Shown piece by piece: positions 17,847 through 25,753 of a stretch of 57,202 bases of DNA. Location: the NCBI GenBank assembly GCA_017987895.1, contig JAGNSU010000013.1, forward strand, positions 1 to 57,202, read 5' to 3'. The notes beneath the pieces are model-generated. The model searched no databases. It was not told the DNA's origin and worked only from the letters and a program-made list of their open reading frames with translations. The stretch is from Flavobacteriales bacterium. Its GTDB lineage: Bacteria; Bacteroidota; Bacteroidia; Flavobacteriales_F; PHOS-HE28. How positions within the stretch are numbered: position 1 is the stretch's first letter; every line of letters starts with the position of its first letter. The position numbers were made by a program, and so were the translations under genes.

Positions 17847-17888
17847 GAAGGGCCTTCGTACCACGATCGTGGCTAGCGAGGGCCCTTC
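17847..17888. repeat. 42-bp imperfect palindrome just after rnpB
   Basis: The arms run from GAAGGGCC (17847) to GGGCCCTTC (17888) around a perfect centre CCACGATCGTGG. It sits 9 bases after the RNase P RNA and could act as a terminator or RNA 3' stabiliser, although it lacks a T tract. Confidence 0.75.
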
Positions 17889-17953
17889 GCCATTCGTGGT
17901 TACGAAGCGAGGCGGCACGATCCTTGCCCACGGCGCGGCCTTGTAGCCGCCTA

Positions 17954-17961
17954 TACATTTG
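17954..17961 (+). promoter_or_regulatory. -7 box (TACATTTG) of the exported-protein gene pair
   Basis: A perfect TAnnTTTG match ends 6 bases before the ATG at 17968. Confidence 0.6.
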
Positions 17962-17967
17962 CCACCC

Positions 17968-18699
17968 ATGCATGCACTCCTTTGGCGGGCTCTGCTCGGC
18001 CTGCTCGCGAGCCTAGTGATGGCAGGACAAACCCTGGCCCAAGAGGAGGTCACGGTGCATGGCAAGGTGGTGGCCCGTGGGCACCAGGGCAGCTATTACG
18101 ATCTGATGGTGGTGAACAAGCGCACCCGAACGGGTTCCTTCGGCAATGCGGAGGGGACGTTCACCGTGCGCATGCTTCGCACGGACACCTTGCTGATCGG
18201 TCTGGGTGGCTATGTCACGCGCCCCGTCACCGTGCGGGACAGTGTGGTGAAGGAGAGTTACGACATCCTCGTTATGCTGAGCCCATGGACGATCGTCCTT
18301 CCCGAAGCCAGCGTCCTGAGTGAGCGCACACTGAAACAGATCCAGGCGGACATCTCGAAGCTCGGCTATCGCGAGAGCGACTACCGCGTGAGCACTGTGG
18401 ACGCATTACAGAGCCCCATCACCTTCCTCTATCAGGAGTTCAGCAGGCGTGAGCGCAGCAAACGGGAGGTGGCGCGCCTGGAGAACGAGGACCGCAAGCG
18501 GGCCCTGTTGCAGGAACTGTTGCACCTGTATGTAGAGTACGACATCATCAATCTCAGCCAGGACAGCTTCGATGATTTCATCGACTTCTGCGCGGTGCCC
18601 GATGAACTGATCAAGGGTCTTACCCAGTACGAGTTCCTGATGTACGTGCGCAAGAAGTACGAGTTGTATACCAGTGTGGGCCCAACGCGGCGCCATTGA
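17968..18699 (+). CDS. Exported protein with carboxypeptidase-like regulatory domain
   Basis: The 243-residue product has a signal peptide (residues 1-25, ending MAGQTLAQ). A beta-sandwich of the carboxypeptidase-like regulatory type follows (about 28-95, EVTVHGKVVAR ... GTFTVRMLRTDTLLIGLGGY), and then a helical, highly charged C-terminal half (about 110-243) with a coiled-coil-like segment FSRRERSKREVARLENEDRK. Such small proteins occur widely in Bacteroidota, but their role is not known. The ATG at 17968 follows a perfect promoter box. The next gene overlaps its 3' end, suggesting co-expression. Confidence 0.7.
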   Translation: MHALLWRALLGLLASLVMAGQTLAQEEVTVHGKVVARGHQGSYYDLMVVNKRTRTGSFGNAEGTFTVRMLRTDTLLIGLGGYVTRPVTVRDSVVKESYDILVMLSPWTIVLPEASVLSERTLKQIQADISKLGYRESDYRVSTVDALQSPITFLYQEFSRRERSKREVARLENEDRKRALLQELLHLYVEYDIINLSQDSFDDFIDFCAVPDELIKGLTQYEFLMYVRKKYELYTSVGPTRRH

Positions 18700-19630
18700 C
18701 CATTGCGTTGTGTGCCGTTCGATCGCGATCGCGCTGTTGCTTTCAGCTTCCGGGCTCACGGCCCAGGAGGAAGTGCTCCGGGCCATCGTCCTTGACGAGT
18801 TCGTGGTGCGGGCCCAGGCGGAGGGCTTCGATGTGCCCACGTTCATCCAGCGCGTAAAACAGGATACCACTTTCCATCACGCGTTCCTCAACATGCGGGT
18901 GCACCCACATCGGTCGGTAGGGACGCTCCGGGTGCGCGATTCGCGCGAACGCGGAACGGCAGAGCTCTACCGGGATGCCCATCTGGTGCGGACCGGAGCC
19001 TATGCGGAGCTCCTGGTGGACAGCGCGTACGAGCGTGGAAAATTGAGGAATGGGAAAGGGCACCACAGGTTCCTTACCGCTGAGCTCTTCGAAGACCTGT
19101 TCTTCCCCACGGGCCCGAGGGTCGCGGACGGTAAGATCCGCGACCGACCGGTGGAAGGGGATGCTGTCTTCCGTATCGAGCGCTACAAGAACGAACTGAA
19201 GCGCTTCATGTTCAACCCGGGCCAGGAATTGGCGAGCGTACCGTTGATCGGCGACAAGCTCGCGCTCTTCGATCCACACATGGCGACGTTCTATGACCTC
19301 CGCCTGTGGAGTAACCAGCGCAATGGCCACGCCTGCTGGGTCTTCAGCGCAGATGTCCGGGAGGGGACCGACGAGGACGATACCGTGATCAAGCACATGG
19401 ACACCTGGTTCGATCAGACCACCGGCCAGGTGATCGCCCGGGAGTACCGCATCGCCCACAACTCACTGCTCCTGGGTTTCGACATTTCGATCAAGGCGGA
19501 TCTTGCACTGGAGGAGGGCCTCCTCGTTCCCACCCATGTTACGTACGATGGTGTTTGGGACATACCGCTGCAACGGAAGGAGCGGGTGCGCTTCCACCTG
19601 CGTAACAGCGATTGGCGGAGGGCGCGTTGA
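18674..19630 (+). CDS. Exported protein of unknown function
   Basis: The 318-residue protein was not recognised. It has a probable signal peptide (CRSIAIALLLSASGLTAQ) followed by a segment that reads like an N-terminal plug or strand (AIVLDEFVVRAQAEGFDV) and a mainly beta C-terminal part (about 150-318). The layout resembles periplasmic outer-membrane-lipoprotein carrier-like or barrel proteins, but this is speculation. The GTG start at 18674 overlaps the upstream gene by 26 bases. A second GTG at 18710 gives a more typical signal peptide (MCRSIAIALLL) and may be the true start. The gene is expected to be co-transcribed with the preceding gene. Confidence 0.6.
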   Translation: MWAQRGAIDHCVVCRSIAIALLLSASGLTAQEEVLRAIVLDEFVVRAQAEGFDVPTFIQRVKQDTTFHHAFLNMRVHPHRSVGTLRVRDSRERGTAELYRDAHLVRTGAYAELLVDSAYERGKLRNGKGHHRFLTAELFEDLFFPTGPRVADGKIRDRPVEGDAVFRIERYKNELKRFMFNPGQELASVPLIGDKLALFDPHMATFYDLRLWSNQRNGHACWVFSADVREGTDEDDTVIKHMDTWFDQTTGQVIAREYRIAHNSLLLGFDISIKADLALEEGLLVPTHVTYDGVWDIPLQRKERVRFHLRNSDWRRAR

Positions 19631-19689
19631 CGCACGGGCGAGTTCACGATCCTTAACGATCCCATTCCCTCCGGGCGGTGGGAAATAGT

Positions 19690-19697
19690 TTCATTTG
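19690..19697 (+). promoter_or_regulatory. -7 box of the efflux operon (TTCATTTG)
   Basis: TTCATTTG matches TAnnTTTG at seven of eight positions, 23 bases before the MarR gene ATG, and overlaps the inverted repeat at 19694-19710. Confidence 0.45.
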
Positions 19698-19710
19698 TAA
19701 CCATTACGAA
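19694..19710. promoter_or_regulatory. Candidate MarR operator (TTTGTAA-CCA-TTACGAA)
   Basis: This is a 7-3-7 inverted repeat with one mismatch, TTTGTAACCATTACGAA, located between the -7 box and the start codon of the MarR-family gene. Size and place fit an autorepression site for a MarR dimer. No binding evidence exists. Confidence 0.5.
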
Positions 19711-19720
19711 CGGAACCATC

Positions 19721-20182
19721 ATGCCCGCCACGTCCCTCGGTTACTGGTGCTCCATCGCCGCCCATCAATATTTCGCACGTCTGCAGGAGAAGCTGAAGCA
19801 CTTGGACATCACACACTGGTTCTATGTACTGCTCATCATCGACGAGGGTAAGGGCGCGTTGAGCCAAAAGGAGCTGGCCGACAAACTGGATCTGGACAAG
19901 GTGGCCATGACCCGCGCGCTCGACCACCTCAGTCAGAAGGGCTATGTGGAACGCTGCGAATGCGAAGGGGATCGGCGGAAGTACCTTATCAAGCTCACGC
20001 CGAAGGCAAGGCCCGCAGTGAAGGCCATCCGCAATGCCTATGAAGATCTGAACGACGAAGCCCTGAAGGGCGTGAAGAAGGCGGACCGCGCAGCCTTCAT
20101 GGAGCAGCTAATGCATCTCGTGAAAAACCTGCGACCTGCGGACGAACCGGTCCCTGTGACCAACAAGCGCATACACGCATGA
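19721..20182 (+). CDS. MarR family transcriptional regulator of the efflux operon
   Basis: The 153-residue protein has the MarR winged helix-turn-helix: SQKELADKLDLDKVAMTRAL is the helix-turn-helix, and QKGYVERCECEGDRRKYLIKL is the wing (about residues 78-98). MarR proteins are usually repressors that release DNA when bound by small phenolic or toxic ligands. Its gene overlaps the adaptor gene by 4 bases (ATGA) and starts a four-gene operon, so it most likely controls the pump, including its own transcription through the inverted repeat just upstream. Two cysteines (C83 and C85, in RCECEGD) in the wing could sense oxidants, which is only a suggestion. Confidence 0.9.
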   Translation: MPATSLGYWCSIAAHQYFARLQEKLKHLDITHWFYVLLIIDEGKGALSQKELADKLDLDKVAMTRALDHLSQKGYVERCECEGDRRKYLIKLTPKARPAVKAIRNAYEDLNDEALKGVKKADRAAFMEQLMHLVKNLRPADEPVPVTNKRIHA

Positions 20183-21252
20183 AGAAAGCGAACACCATCC
20201 TTTACGCCGTTCCCCTACTGCTTGCCGCGTGTGGTGGAAGTGACGAGCAACTGGTGGGGGGCGGCGCAATGCCACCCATGGCCGTGCAGGTGCATGTGCT
20301 TCAGGCTGAACCCTTGGACAATTCCATCACCACCACCGGCACCTTGATGTCCAACGAAGAGGTGGATCTCGTGAGCGAGCTCGCCGGACGGGTCACGATG
20401 ATCGGCTTCGAGGAAGGCGGCAACGTGAGCGCGGGCCAAGTGCTAGTACGCATCAACGACGATGAGCTGCAAGCACAATTGCGCAAGGCGGAAGCCAACC
20501 TCAAGCTCGGCACGGACGATGAGGGTCGCAAGAAGCAACTGCTCGCCGTGAGCGGGATCAGCCAGGAGCAGTACGATGCGTCGCAGGCGCAGCTCGCCGC
20601 GTTGCAGGCCGATGCGGACAACCTCCGCGCGCAAGTCGCCAAGAGCACGATCCGCGCGCCGTTCAGCGGAAAGGTCGGTTTGCGCTCCATCAGCGAGGGC
20701 GGCTTTGTGGGCAGCAATACGCTTATCGCCAAGCTGCAACAGACAGATCCTATGAAAGTGGAGTTCGCCGTGCCCGAACGTTACGGCCGTATCATGAAGC
20801 CTGGCGCCGTGATCCACTTCACCATGGAGGGTGATACCAGCACCTACACCGGTGAGGTCTACGCGGTGGATCCCAGCGTGGACGCCACCACGCGCACGGT
20901 GAAAGTCAGGGCGCGCAGCAGCAACAAGGACGGTCGCCTTTTTCCCGGCGCGTTCGCGAAAGTGGATGTGCGCCTGGAGAAGCTGAACGACGCATTGATC
21001 GTTCCAGCCGAAGCGCTCATCCCCGACATACAAGGACAGAAAGTGCTGCTGATGAAAGGCGGCAAGGTGGTGAGCGCGCGTGTGCAGCTCGGCATCCGCA
21101 GTGCGAACAGTGTGCAGCTAACCAGCGGTGTGCAGCCTGGCGACTCGGTGATCGTGACCGGTCTGCTTGCACTGCGCGATGGAGCGGACGTACGGCCTAT
21201 TCCCAAGGAAGCGATCAACACGACGACAACGGCTGATAGCGTCGCGAGATGA
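20179..21252 (+). CDS. RND efflux periplasmic adaptor lipoprotein
   Basis: The adaptor links the inner-membrane RND pump to the outer-membrane channel. The 357-residue product begins with a lipoprotein signal (LLLAACGG, Cys18). It has a biotinyl-lipoyl half motif (ELAGRVTMIGFEEGGNVSAGQ), a helical hairpin (about 92-150, KAEANLKLG ... QAQLAALQADADNLRAQ), the returning lipoyl half (STIRAPFSGKVGLRSI), then beta-barrel and membrane-proximal domains. The start ATG overlaps the MarR stop, and its own stop overlaps the pump ATG. Both are ATGA junctions, so translation is probably coupled. Confidence 0.93.
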   Translation: MKKANTILYAVPLLLAACGGSDEQLVGGGAMPPMAVQVHVLQAEPLDNSITTTGTLMSNEEVDLVSELAGRVTMIGFEEGGNVSAGQVLVRINDDELQAQLRKAEANLKLGTDDEGRKKQLLAVSGISQEQYDASQAQLAALQADADNLRAQVAKSTIRAPFSGKVGLRSISEGGFVGSNTLIAKLQQTDPMKVEFAVPERYGRIMKPGAVIHFTMEGDTSTYTGEVYAVDPSVDATTRTVKVRARSSNKDGRLFPGAFAKVDVRLEKLNDALIVPAEALIPDIQGQKVLLMKGGKVVSARVQLGIRSANSVQLTSGVQPGDSVIVTGLLALRDGADVRPIPKEAINTTTTADSVAR

Positions 21253-24200
21253 ACATCAGTTCCGTCAGCATCAACCGCCCGGTGCTCGCATCGGTGATCT
21301 CGATCCTGATCTTGCTCTTCGGCGCCATCGGCTTCGGTTTCCTCGGGGTGCGCGAGTACCCGAGCGTTGATCCGCCGATCATCACGGTGACGACGAATTA
21401 CGTCGGCGCCAACGCGGACATCATCGAGAGCCAGATCACCGAGGTGCTGGAGGAGAGCATCAACGGCATCGCTGGCATCCGCACCCTTACGAGCGTGAGC
21501 AGTGATGGGCGAAGCACGATCACCGTGGAGTTCGAACTGGACGTGGACCTGGAGGCCGCCGCCAACGACGTGCGCGATCGCGTGAGCCGCAGTTTGCGGA
21601 ACCTGCCGCTGGATGTCGATCCACCGATCGTGGCCAAAAGCGATGCGGACAGCAATCCCATCGTGAGCATGACGATACAGAGCGATCAGCGCAACCTGCT
21701 TGAGCTGAGCCAGATCGCCAACGACGTGTTCAAGGAACGCTTGCAGACGATCGCCGGAGTGAGCGCCATCAACGTATGGGGCGACAAGAAGTACAGCATG
21801 AAGCTGCTCCTGGAACCAGTAAAGATGGCCGGCTTCAACGTTACGCCGGTGGAAGTGCGCAATGCGCTCAACCGCGAGAACGTGGAACTGCCCAGCGGCC
21901 GCATCGAAGGCTTCAACACCGAGCTTAGCATCCGTACGCTTGGTCGCCTCACTACCGCCGAGGAGTTCAACAACCTCATCATCCGCGACGATGGCGGACC
22001 GGTGGTGCGCTTGAAGGACATCGGCAACGCCGAGCTGCGGCCGGAGAATGAACGCTCGCTCCTTCGCGGCAACGGTGGCGTGGCGCAGGTCGCGGTTGCC
22101 ATCACTCCCCTGCCAGGCAGCAATTACGTGGCCATCGTGGACGAGTTCTACAAGCGCGTGGAGCAGATCAAGAAGGATCTGCCGGAGGACCTGCGCTACA
22201 ACGTGGCCATGGACACCACCATCGGCATCCGCAAGGCCATCCTGGAAGTGGAAGAGACCATCCTCATCGCCTTCGGCCTGGTGGTGCTCATCATCTTCAT
22301 CTTCCTGCGGAACTGGCGCACCACCTTGATCCCGGTGCTCGCGATCCCGATCTCGCTCATCGGTTCCTTCTTCATCATGTACGTGTCGGGCTTCAGCATC
22401 AACATCCTCACGTTGCTGGCGATCGTGCTCTCCACGGGCATCGTGGTGGACGATGCGATCGTGGTGCTGGAGAACATCTATGCCAAGATCGAAGGCGGCA
22501 TGGATCCCATGAAGGCTGGGCACGAGGGATCGAAAGAGATCACTTTCGCCATCATCAGTACAACGGTGACGCTGGCGGCCGTGTTCCTGCCCATCATCTT
22601 CCTCAGCGGTTTGACCGGTCGCCTCTTCCGCGAGTTCGGCGTGGTTGTGGCCGGATCGGTGATCATCAGCGCCGTGGTCTCGCTCACGCTCACGCCCATG
22701 ATGAGCGCGCGCTGGCTCAAGCACAAGGACAAACACAGCCGCTTCTTTGAGGTGACCGAGCGCTGGTTCAACGGTCTTTCGGGCGCATACGAGCGATCAC
22801 TCGCCTCCTTCATGCGTCGCCGCTGGCTGGTCTTCCCCATCATCCTCGTCAGCCTCGGCCTCACCGTGCTCGCCTTCTTCAACTTACAGAGCGAGCTCGC
22901 GCCCGCCGAGGACAAGAGCCGCTTCATGGTGCAGAGCACCGCACCCGAAGGCACCAGCTTCGAACTGATGAACGCCTACCTCGCGGACATCATCAACGTG
23001 GTGGACACCATGCCCGAGCGGCAGGCCCTCATCAGCGTAACGGCGCCCGGCTTCGGCACCGCATCTTCCACCAACAACGGCTTTGTGCGCGTTACGCTGG
23101 TGCAGCCTGAAGAGCGCACCAAGACGCAGGATGAACTGGCGAAGGAGGTGATGGCCAAAGTGCAGCGCTTCAACCTGGCAAAGAGCATCGTAATACAGGA
23201 ACCCACCATCGGTGGCAGTCGATTCGTTTCGCTGCCCGTGCAGTATGTGATCCAGGCGCCGGACTTCGAACGCCTGCGCGAGATCATCCCGAAGTTCATG
23301 GAGAGGGCCGTGGCCGACAAGACCTTCCGCGTCACCGACCTCAACCTGAAGTTCAACAAGCCGGAGATCAATGTGGAGATCGACCGCGATCGCGCACGCG
23401 CCATGGGCGTGAGCATGCAGGACATCGCGGAGACCTTGCAGCTCTATTTCAGCGGCCAGCGCTACGGCTACTTCATCATGCAAGGCAAGCAATACCAAGT
23501 GATCGGGCAGGCCACACGCGACAACCGCGATGCGCCCATCGACCTGAGGAGCGCTTACGTGCGCAATGACAAGGGCGAGCTGATCCAATTGGACAACCTC
23601 GTGCGCATGAGCGACCGTAGTACGCCGCCGCAGCTCTTCCGGTACAACCGCTACGTGAGCGCCACCGTGATGGCCGATCCGGCGGAGGGCTACACCATCG
23701 GCGATGGCATCGCGGCCATGGACCGCATCGCGGAGGAAGTCCTCGACGACAGCTTCAGCACTTCGCTTGCGGGCGTGAGCAAGGAGTTCGCCGAGAGCGG
23801 TAGCAGCATCTGGTTCGCGCTCGGGCTGGCTCTAGTACTGATCTTCCTCATCCTCGCTGCGCAGTTCGAGAGTTGGCTGGATCCCCTGGTCGTGATCTGC
23901 ACCGTGCCGCTCGCACTGGCTGGCGCCTTGCTCAGTCTATGGATCGGCGGGCACACGATCAACATCTTCTCGCAGATCGGCGGCATCGTACTCATCGGCC
24001 TCGTCACCAAGAACGGGATCCTCATCGTGGAATTCGCCAACCAGCGGAAAGAACAAGGATTGAAGAAGTTGGAGGCCGTTGTTGATGCTGCCGGACAGCG
24101 TTTTCGCCCCATCCTCATGACCAGTCTCGCCACCGTACTGGGTGTCTTGCCCATCGCCATGGGCCTTGGCGCTGCCGCGAAGAGCCGTGTGCCCATGGGC

Positions 24201-24344
24201 ATCGCTATCATCGGGGGATTGATGTTCGCGCTGCTGCTCACCTTGTACGTGGTGCCTGCGTTGTACAGCTACATGAGCAGAGAGCGTAGCGTCGACCCAC
24301 CGGGTCGACCCGCGATACCCGGCGAAACACCTGCCCACGCATGA
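21249..24344 (+). CDS. RND multidrug efflux permease (AcrB/MexB type)
   Basis: The product is a proton-driven inner-membrane pump exporting hydrophobic compounds. The 1,031-residue protein has the duplicated RND architecture: TM1 near residues 12-30, a large periplasmic loop, a TM2-6 block (about 335-470), a second loop and a TM8-12 block (about 855-1010). Asp401 and Asp402 (STGIVVDDAIVVLEN) and Lys921 (LVTKNGILIVEFANQ) match the proton-relay residues of AcrB. N-terminal NISSVSINRPVLASVISI is typical of the family. Substrates cannot be deduced. The extreme C-terminus RSVDPPGRP derives from a palindromic repeat (24286-24310) and is not part of the family fold. Confidence 0.95.
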   Translation: MNISSVSINRPVLASVISILILLFGAIGFGFLGVREYPSVDPPIITVTTNYVGANADIIESQITEVLEESINGIAGIRTLTSVSSDGRSTITVEFELDVDLEAAANDVRDRVSRSLRNLPLDVDPPIVAKSDADSNPIVSMTIQSDQRNLLELSQIANDVFKERLQTIAGVSAINVWGDKKYSMKLLLEPVKMAGFNVTPVEVRNALNRENVELPSGRIEGFNTELSIRTLGRLTTAEEFNNLIIRDDGGPVVRLKDIGNAELRPENERSLLRGNGGVAQVAVAITPLPGSNYVAIVDEFYKRVEQIKKDLPEDLRYNVAMDTTIGIRKAILEVEETILIAFGLVVLIIFIFLRNWRTTLIPVLAIPISLIGSFFIMYVSGFSINILTLLAIVLSTGIVVDDAIVVLENIYAKIEGGMDPMKAGHEGSKEITFAIISTTVTLAAVFLPIIFLSGLTGRLFREFGVVVAGSVIISAVVSLTLTPMMSARWLKHKDKHSRFFEVTERWFNGLSGAYERSLASFMRRRWLVFPIILVSLGLTVLAFFNLQSELAPAEDKSRFMVQSTAPEGTSFELMNAYLADIINVVDTMPERQALISVTAPGFGTASSTNNGFVRVTLVQPEERTKTQDELAKEVMAKVQRFNLAKSIVIQEPTIGGSRFVSLPVQYVIQAPDFERLREIIPKFMERAVADKTFRVTDLNLKFNKPEINVEIDRDRARAMGVSMQDIAETLQLYFSGQRYGYFIMQGKQYQVIGQATRDNRDAPIDLRSAYVRNDKGELIQLDNLVRMSDRSTPPQLFRYNRYVSATVMADPAEGYTIGDGIAAMDRIAEEVLDDSFSTSLAGVSKEFAESGSSIWFALGLALVLIFLILAAQFESWLDPLVVICTVPLALAGALLSLWIGGHTINIFSQIGGIVLIGLVTKNGILIVEFANQRKEQGLKKLEAVVDAAGQRFRPILMTSLATVLGVLPIAMGLGAAAKSRVPMGIAIIGGLMFALLLTLYVVPALYSYMSRERSVDPPGRPAIPGETPAHA
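24286..24310. repeat. Palindromic element in the 3' end of the RND pump gene
   Basis: The core GTCGACCC-ACC-GGGTCGAC (24291-24309), preceded by GTAGC, is identical over 25 bases to the element in dnaE at 54189-54213. In both places it is read in the same frame as RSVDPPGRP. Confidence 0.9.
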
Positions 24345-25633
24345 GGATGACCATCACCTTCCTCTTGGCCTGCGCAAGCCTCGGTGTTGCCGCGCAGGTC
24401 CTCACCGCCGATGAAGCCGTGCGCATCGCCGTGGAACAGAATTACGGCATCAAGCTCGCACGGCTCGATGCCCGCAGTGCCGAGCTGTTGAACACCGCCG
24501 GAAACGCAGGCATGCTGCCCAGCGTGGATGCCGTGGGCCAGTACGCCATCGACAACAGCGCCACCAAGCAGACCTTCTTCAGCGGCGAGGTGCGCGAACG
24601 CGACAACGCCGACCAACGCGTGCTGGATGCCGCCGTGCAACTGAACTGGACCGTCTTCGATGGCTTGACGATGTTCGCCACCAAGGACCGGCTCGAAGCA
24701 CTGGAGCTGATCGGGCAGACACAACTGCGCCAGCGGATCGAAGCCACCGTCTACGAAGTGCTCGCCACCTATTACCAGCTGGTGCAACTGAACAAGGCCA
24801 TCGCCGTGCAACGTGAGAGCGCGCGCATCTCCCGCGAACGCCTCACCATCGCCGAGGCAGCGAAGAACATCGGCACCGCCAGCGGACTACAGGTGGTGCA
24901 AGCGCAACTGGACCTCAGCACAGACAGCGCTTCTGCGCTGGACCTGCGAGCGCAGCAGGCAGCGACGACCACGCGCCTGAACGCCCTGATCGGTCGCGAC
25001 CCCGCGACCCCGACCGTGGTGGACGCCGACATGCCCGTGGCCGGAACGCTCGACCTCGCCCAGATCCAAGGCGCCGCGCGGCAGGCCAACAGTGCCGTGC
25101 AGCGAGCACGGCAGCAGCAGATCGCCGCGGACCTTGGCGTGAAGGAGCTGCGCGGCGCGCTCTTCCCTCAAGTCGACGTGTTCGCCAACTACGGCTACAC
25201 CAAGAGCACGTCGGCCGTGGGCATCTTGCAGAGCAACCAAGCACTGGGCCCGGACTACGGTGCACGCGTGAGCATCCCGCTCTTCCGTGGCTTCCAGGCG
25301 CGCAGCGCGATGGAAGTGGCCAAGCTCCAGCGCGAACAGGCCGCGCTCACCACGGAGCAAGTGGAGCTCGACCTGGAGGAAGGCGTGCTCAACGCCTGGA
25401 CGACCTACACCCTCTCCGCACAGCGCGTCGCCTTGGAAGAAGCCAACCTCACCGGCAGCCGCACGCAAGTGGACATCGCGTTGGAGAGCTTCCGTCTCGG
25501 TGCGATCACCAGCGTGGAACTACGCGATGTGCAACAAGGCATGGTGGCTGCTGAAGGACGGTTGCTCGTGGCCCGCTACGAAGCCAAACTCGCCGAGCTA
25601 CAGTTGAAGTGGTTCGCGGGGCGGCTGTTGTGA
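24341..25633 (+). CDS. TolC-family outer membrane efflux protein
   Basis: The outer-membrane channel of the tripartite pump. The 430-residue product has a signal peptide (residues 1-18, ITFLLACASLGVAAQ) and the two long-helix repeats of the OEP family (about 20-215 and 225-430), with the recurring SLVDAEN-like pattern here as TADEAVRIAVEQN at the start and RLLVARYEAKLAELQLKW at the end. There is no lipobox cysteine after the signal peptide, unlike OprM-type proteins. The ATG overlaps the pump stop by 4 bases. The operon ends here. An 18-of-20-base match to its 3' end is found 80 bases downstream. Confidence 0.93.
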   Translation: MRMTITFLLACASLGVAAQVLTADEAVRIAVEQNYGIKLARLDARSAELLNTAGNAGMLPSVDAVGQYAIDNSATKQTFFSGEVRERDNADQRVLDAAVQLNWTVFDGLTMFATKDRLEALELIGQTQLRQRIEATVYEVLATYYQLVQLNKAIAVQRESARISRERLTIAEAAKNIGTASGLQVVQAQLDLSTDSASALDLRAQQAATTTRLNALIGRDPATPTVVDADMPVAGTLDLAQIQGAARQANSAVQRARQQQIAADLGVKELRGALFPQVDVFANYGYTKSTSAVGILQSNQALGPDYGARVSIPLFRGFQARSAMEVAKLQREQAALTTEQVELDLEEGVLNAWTTYTLSAQRVALEEANLTGSRTQVDIALESFRLGAITSVELRDVQQGMVAAEGRLLVARYEAKLAELQLKWFAGRLL

Positions 25634-25638
25634 GCGCG

Positions 25639-25713
25639 CGGATGTTCCTGGCCCGCTGCGAAGCCAATTTGGGCGAACCGCGGTCTGAGCTGCGCGGAGG
25701 GCTGATATGGTAG
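25639..25713 (+). repeat. Degenerate copy of the last 75 bases of the TolC-family gene
   Basis: Aligned without gaps to 25559-25633, the first part (TGGCCCGCT-CGAAGCCAA) is nearly identical and the rest has decayed. The segment ends in its own TAG at 25711. It lies in the 120-base gap between the efflux operon and trxB, which holds no gene. Confidence 0.5.
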
Positions 25714-25753
25714 GATCTGAGCGAATGGCGCTCTCGCGCCGCTTCGTTGCTCG

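Noticed and set aside
19667..19691. Possible terminator (ATTCCC ... GGGAAAT) before the MarR gene
   Set aside because: The stem is short and interrupted, so it was not listed as a feature, though it might end the transcript of the 18674 gene.
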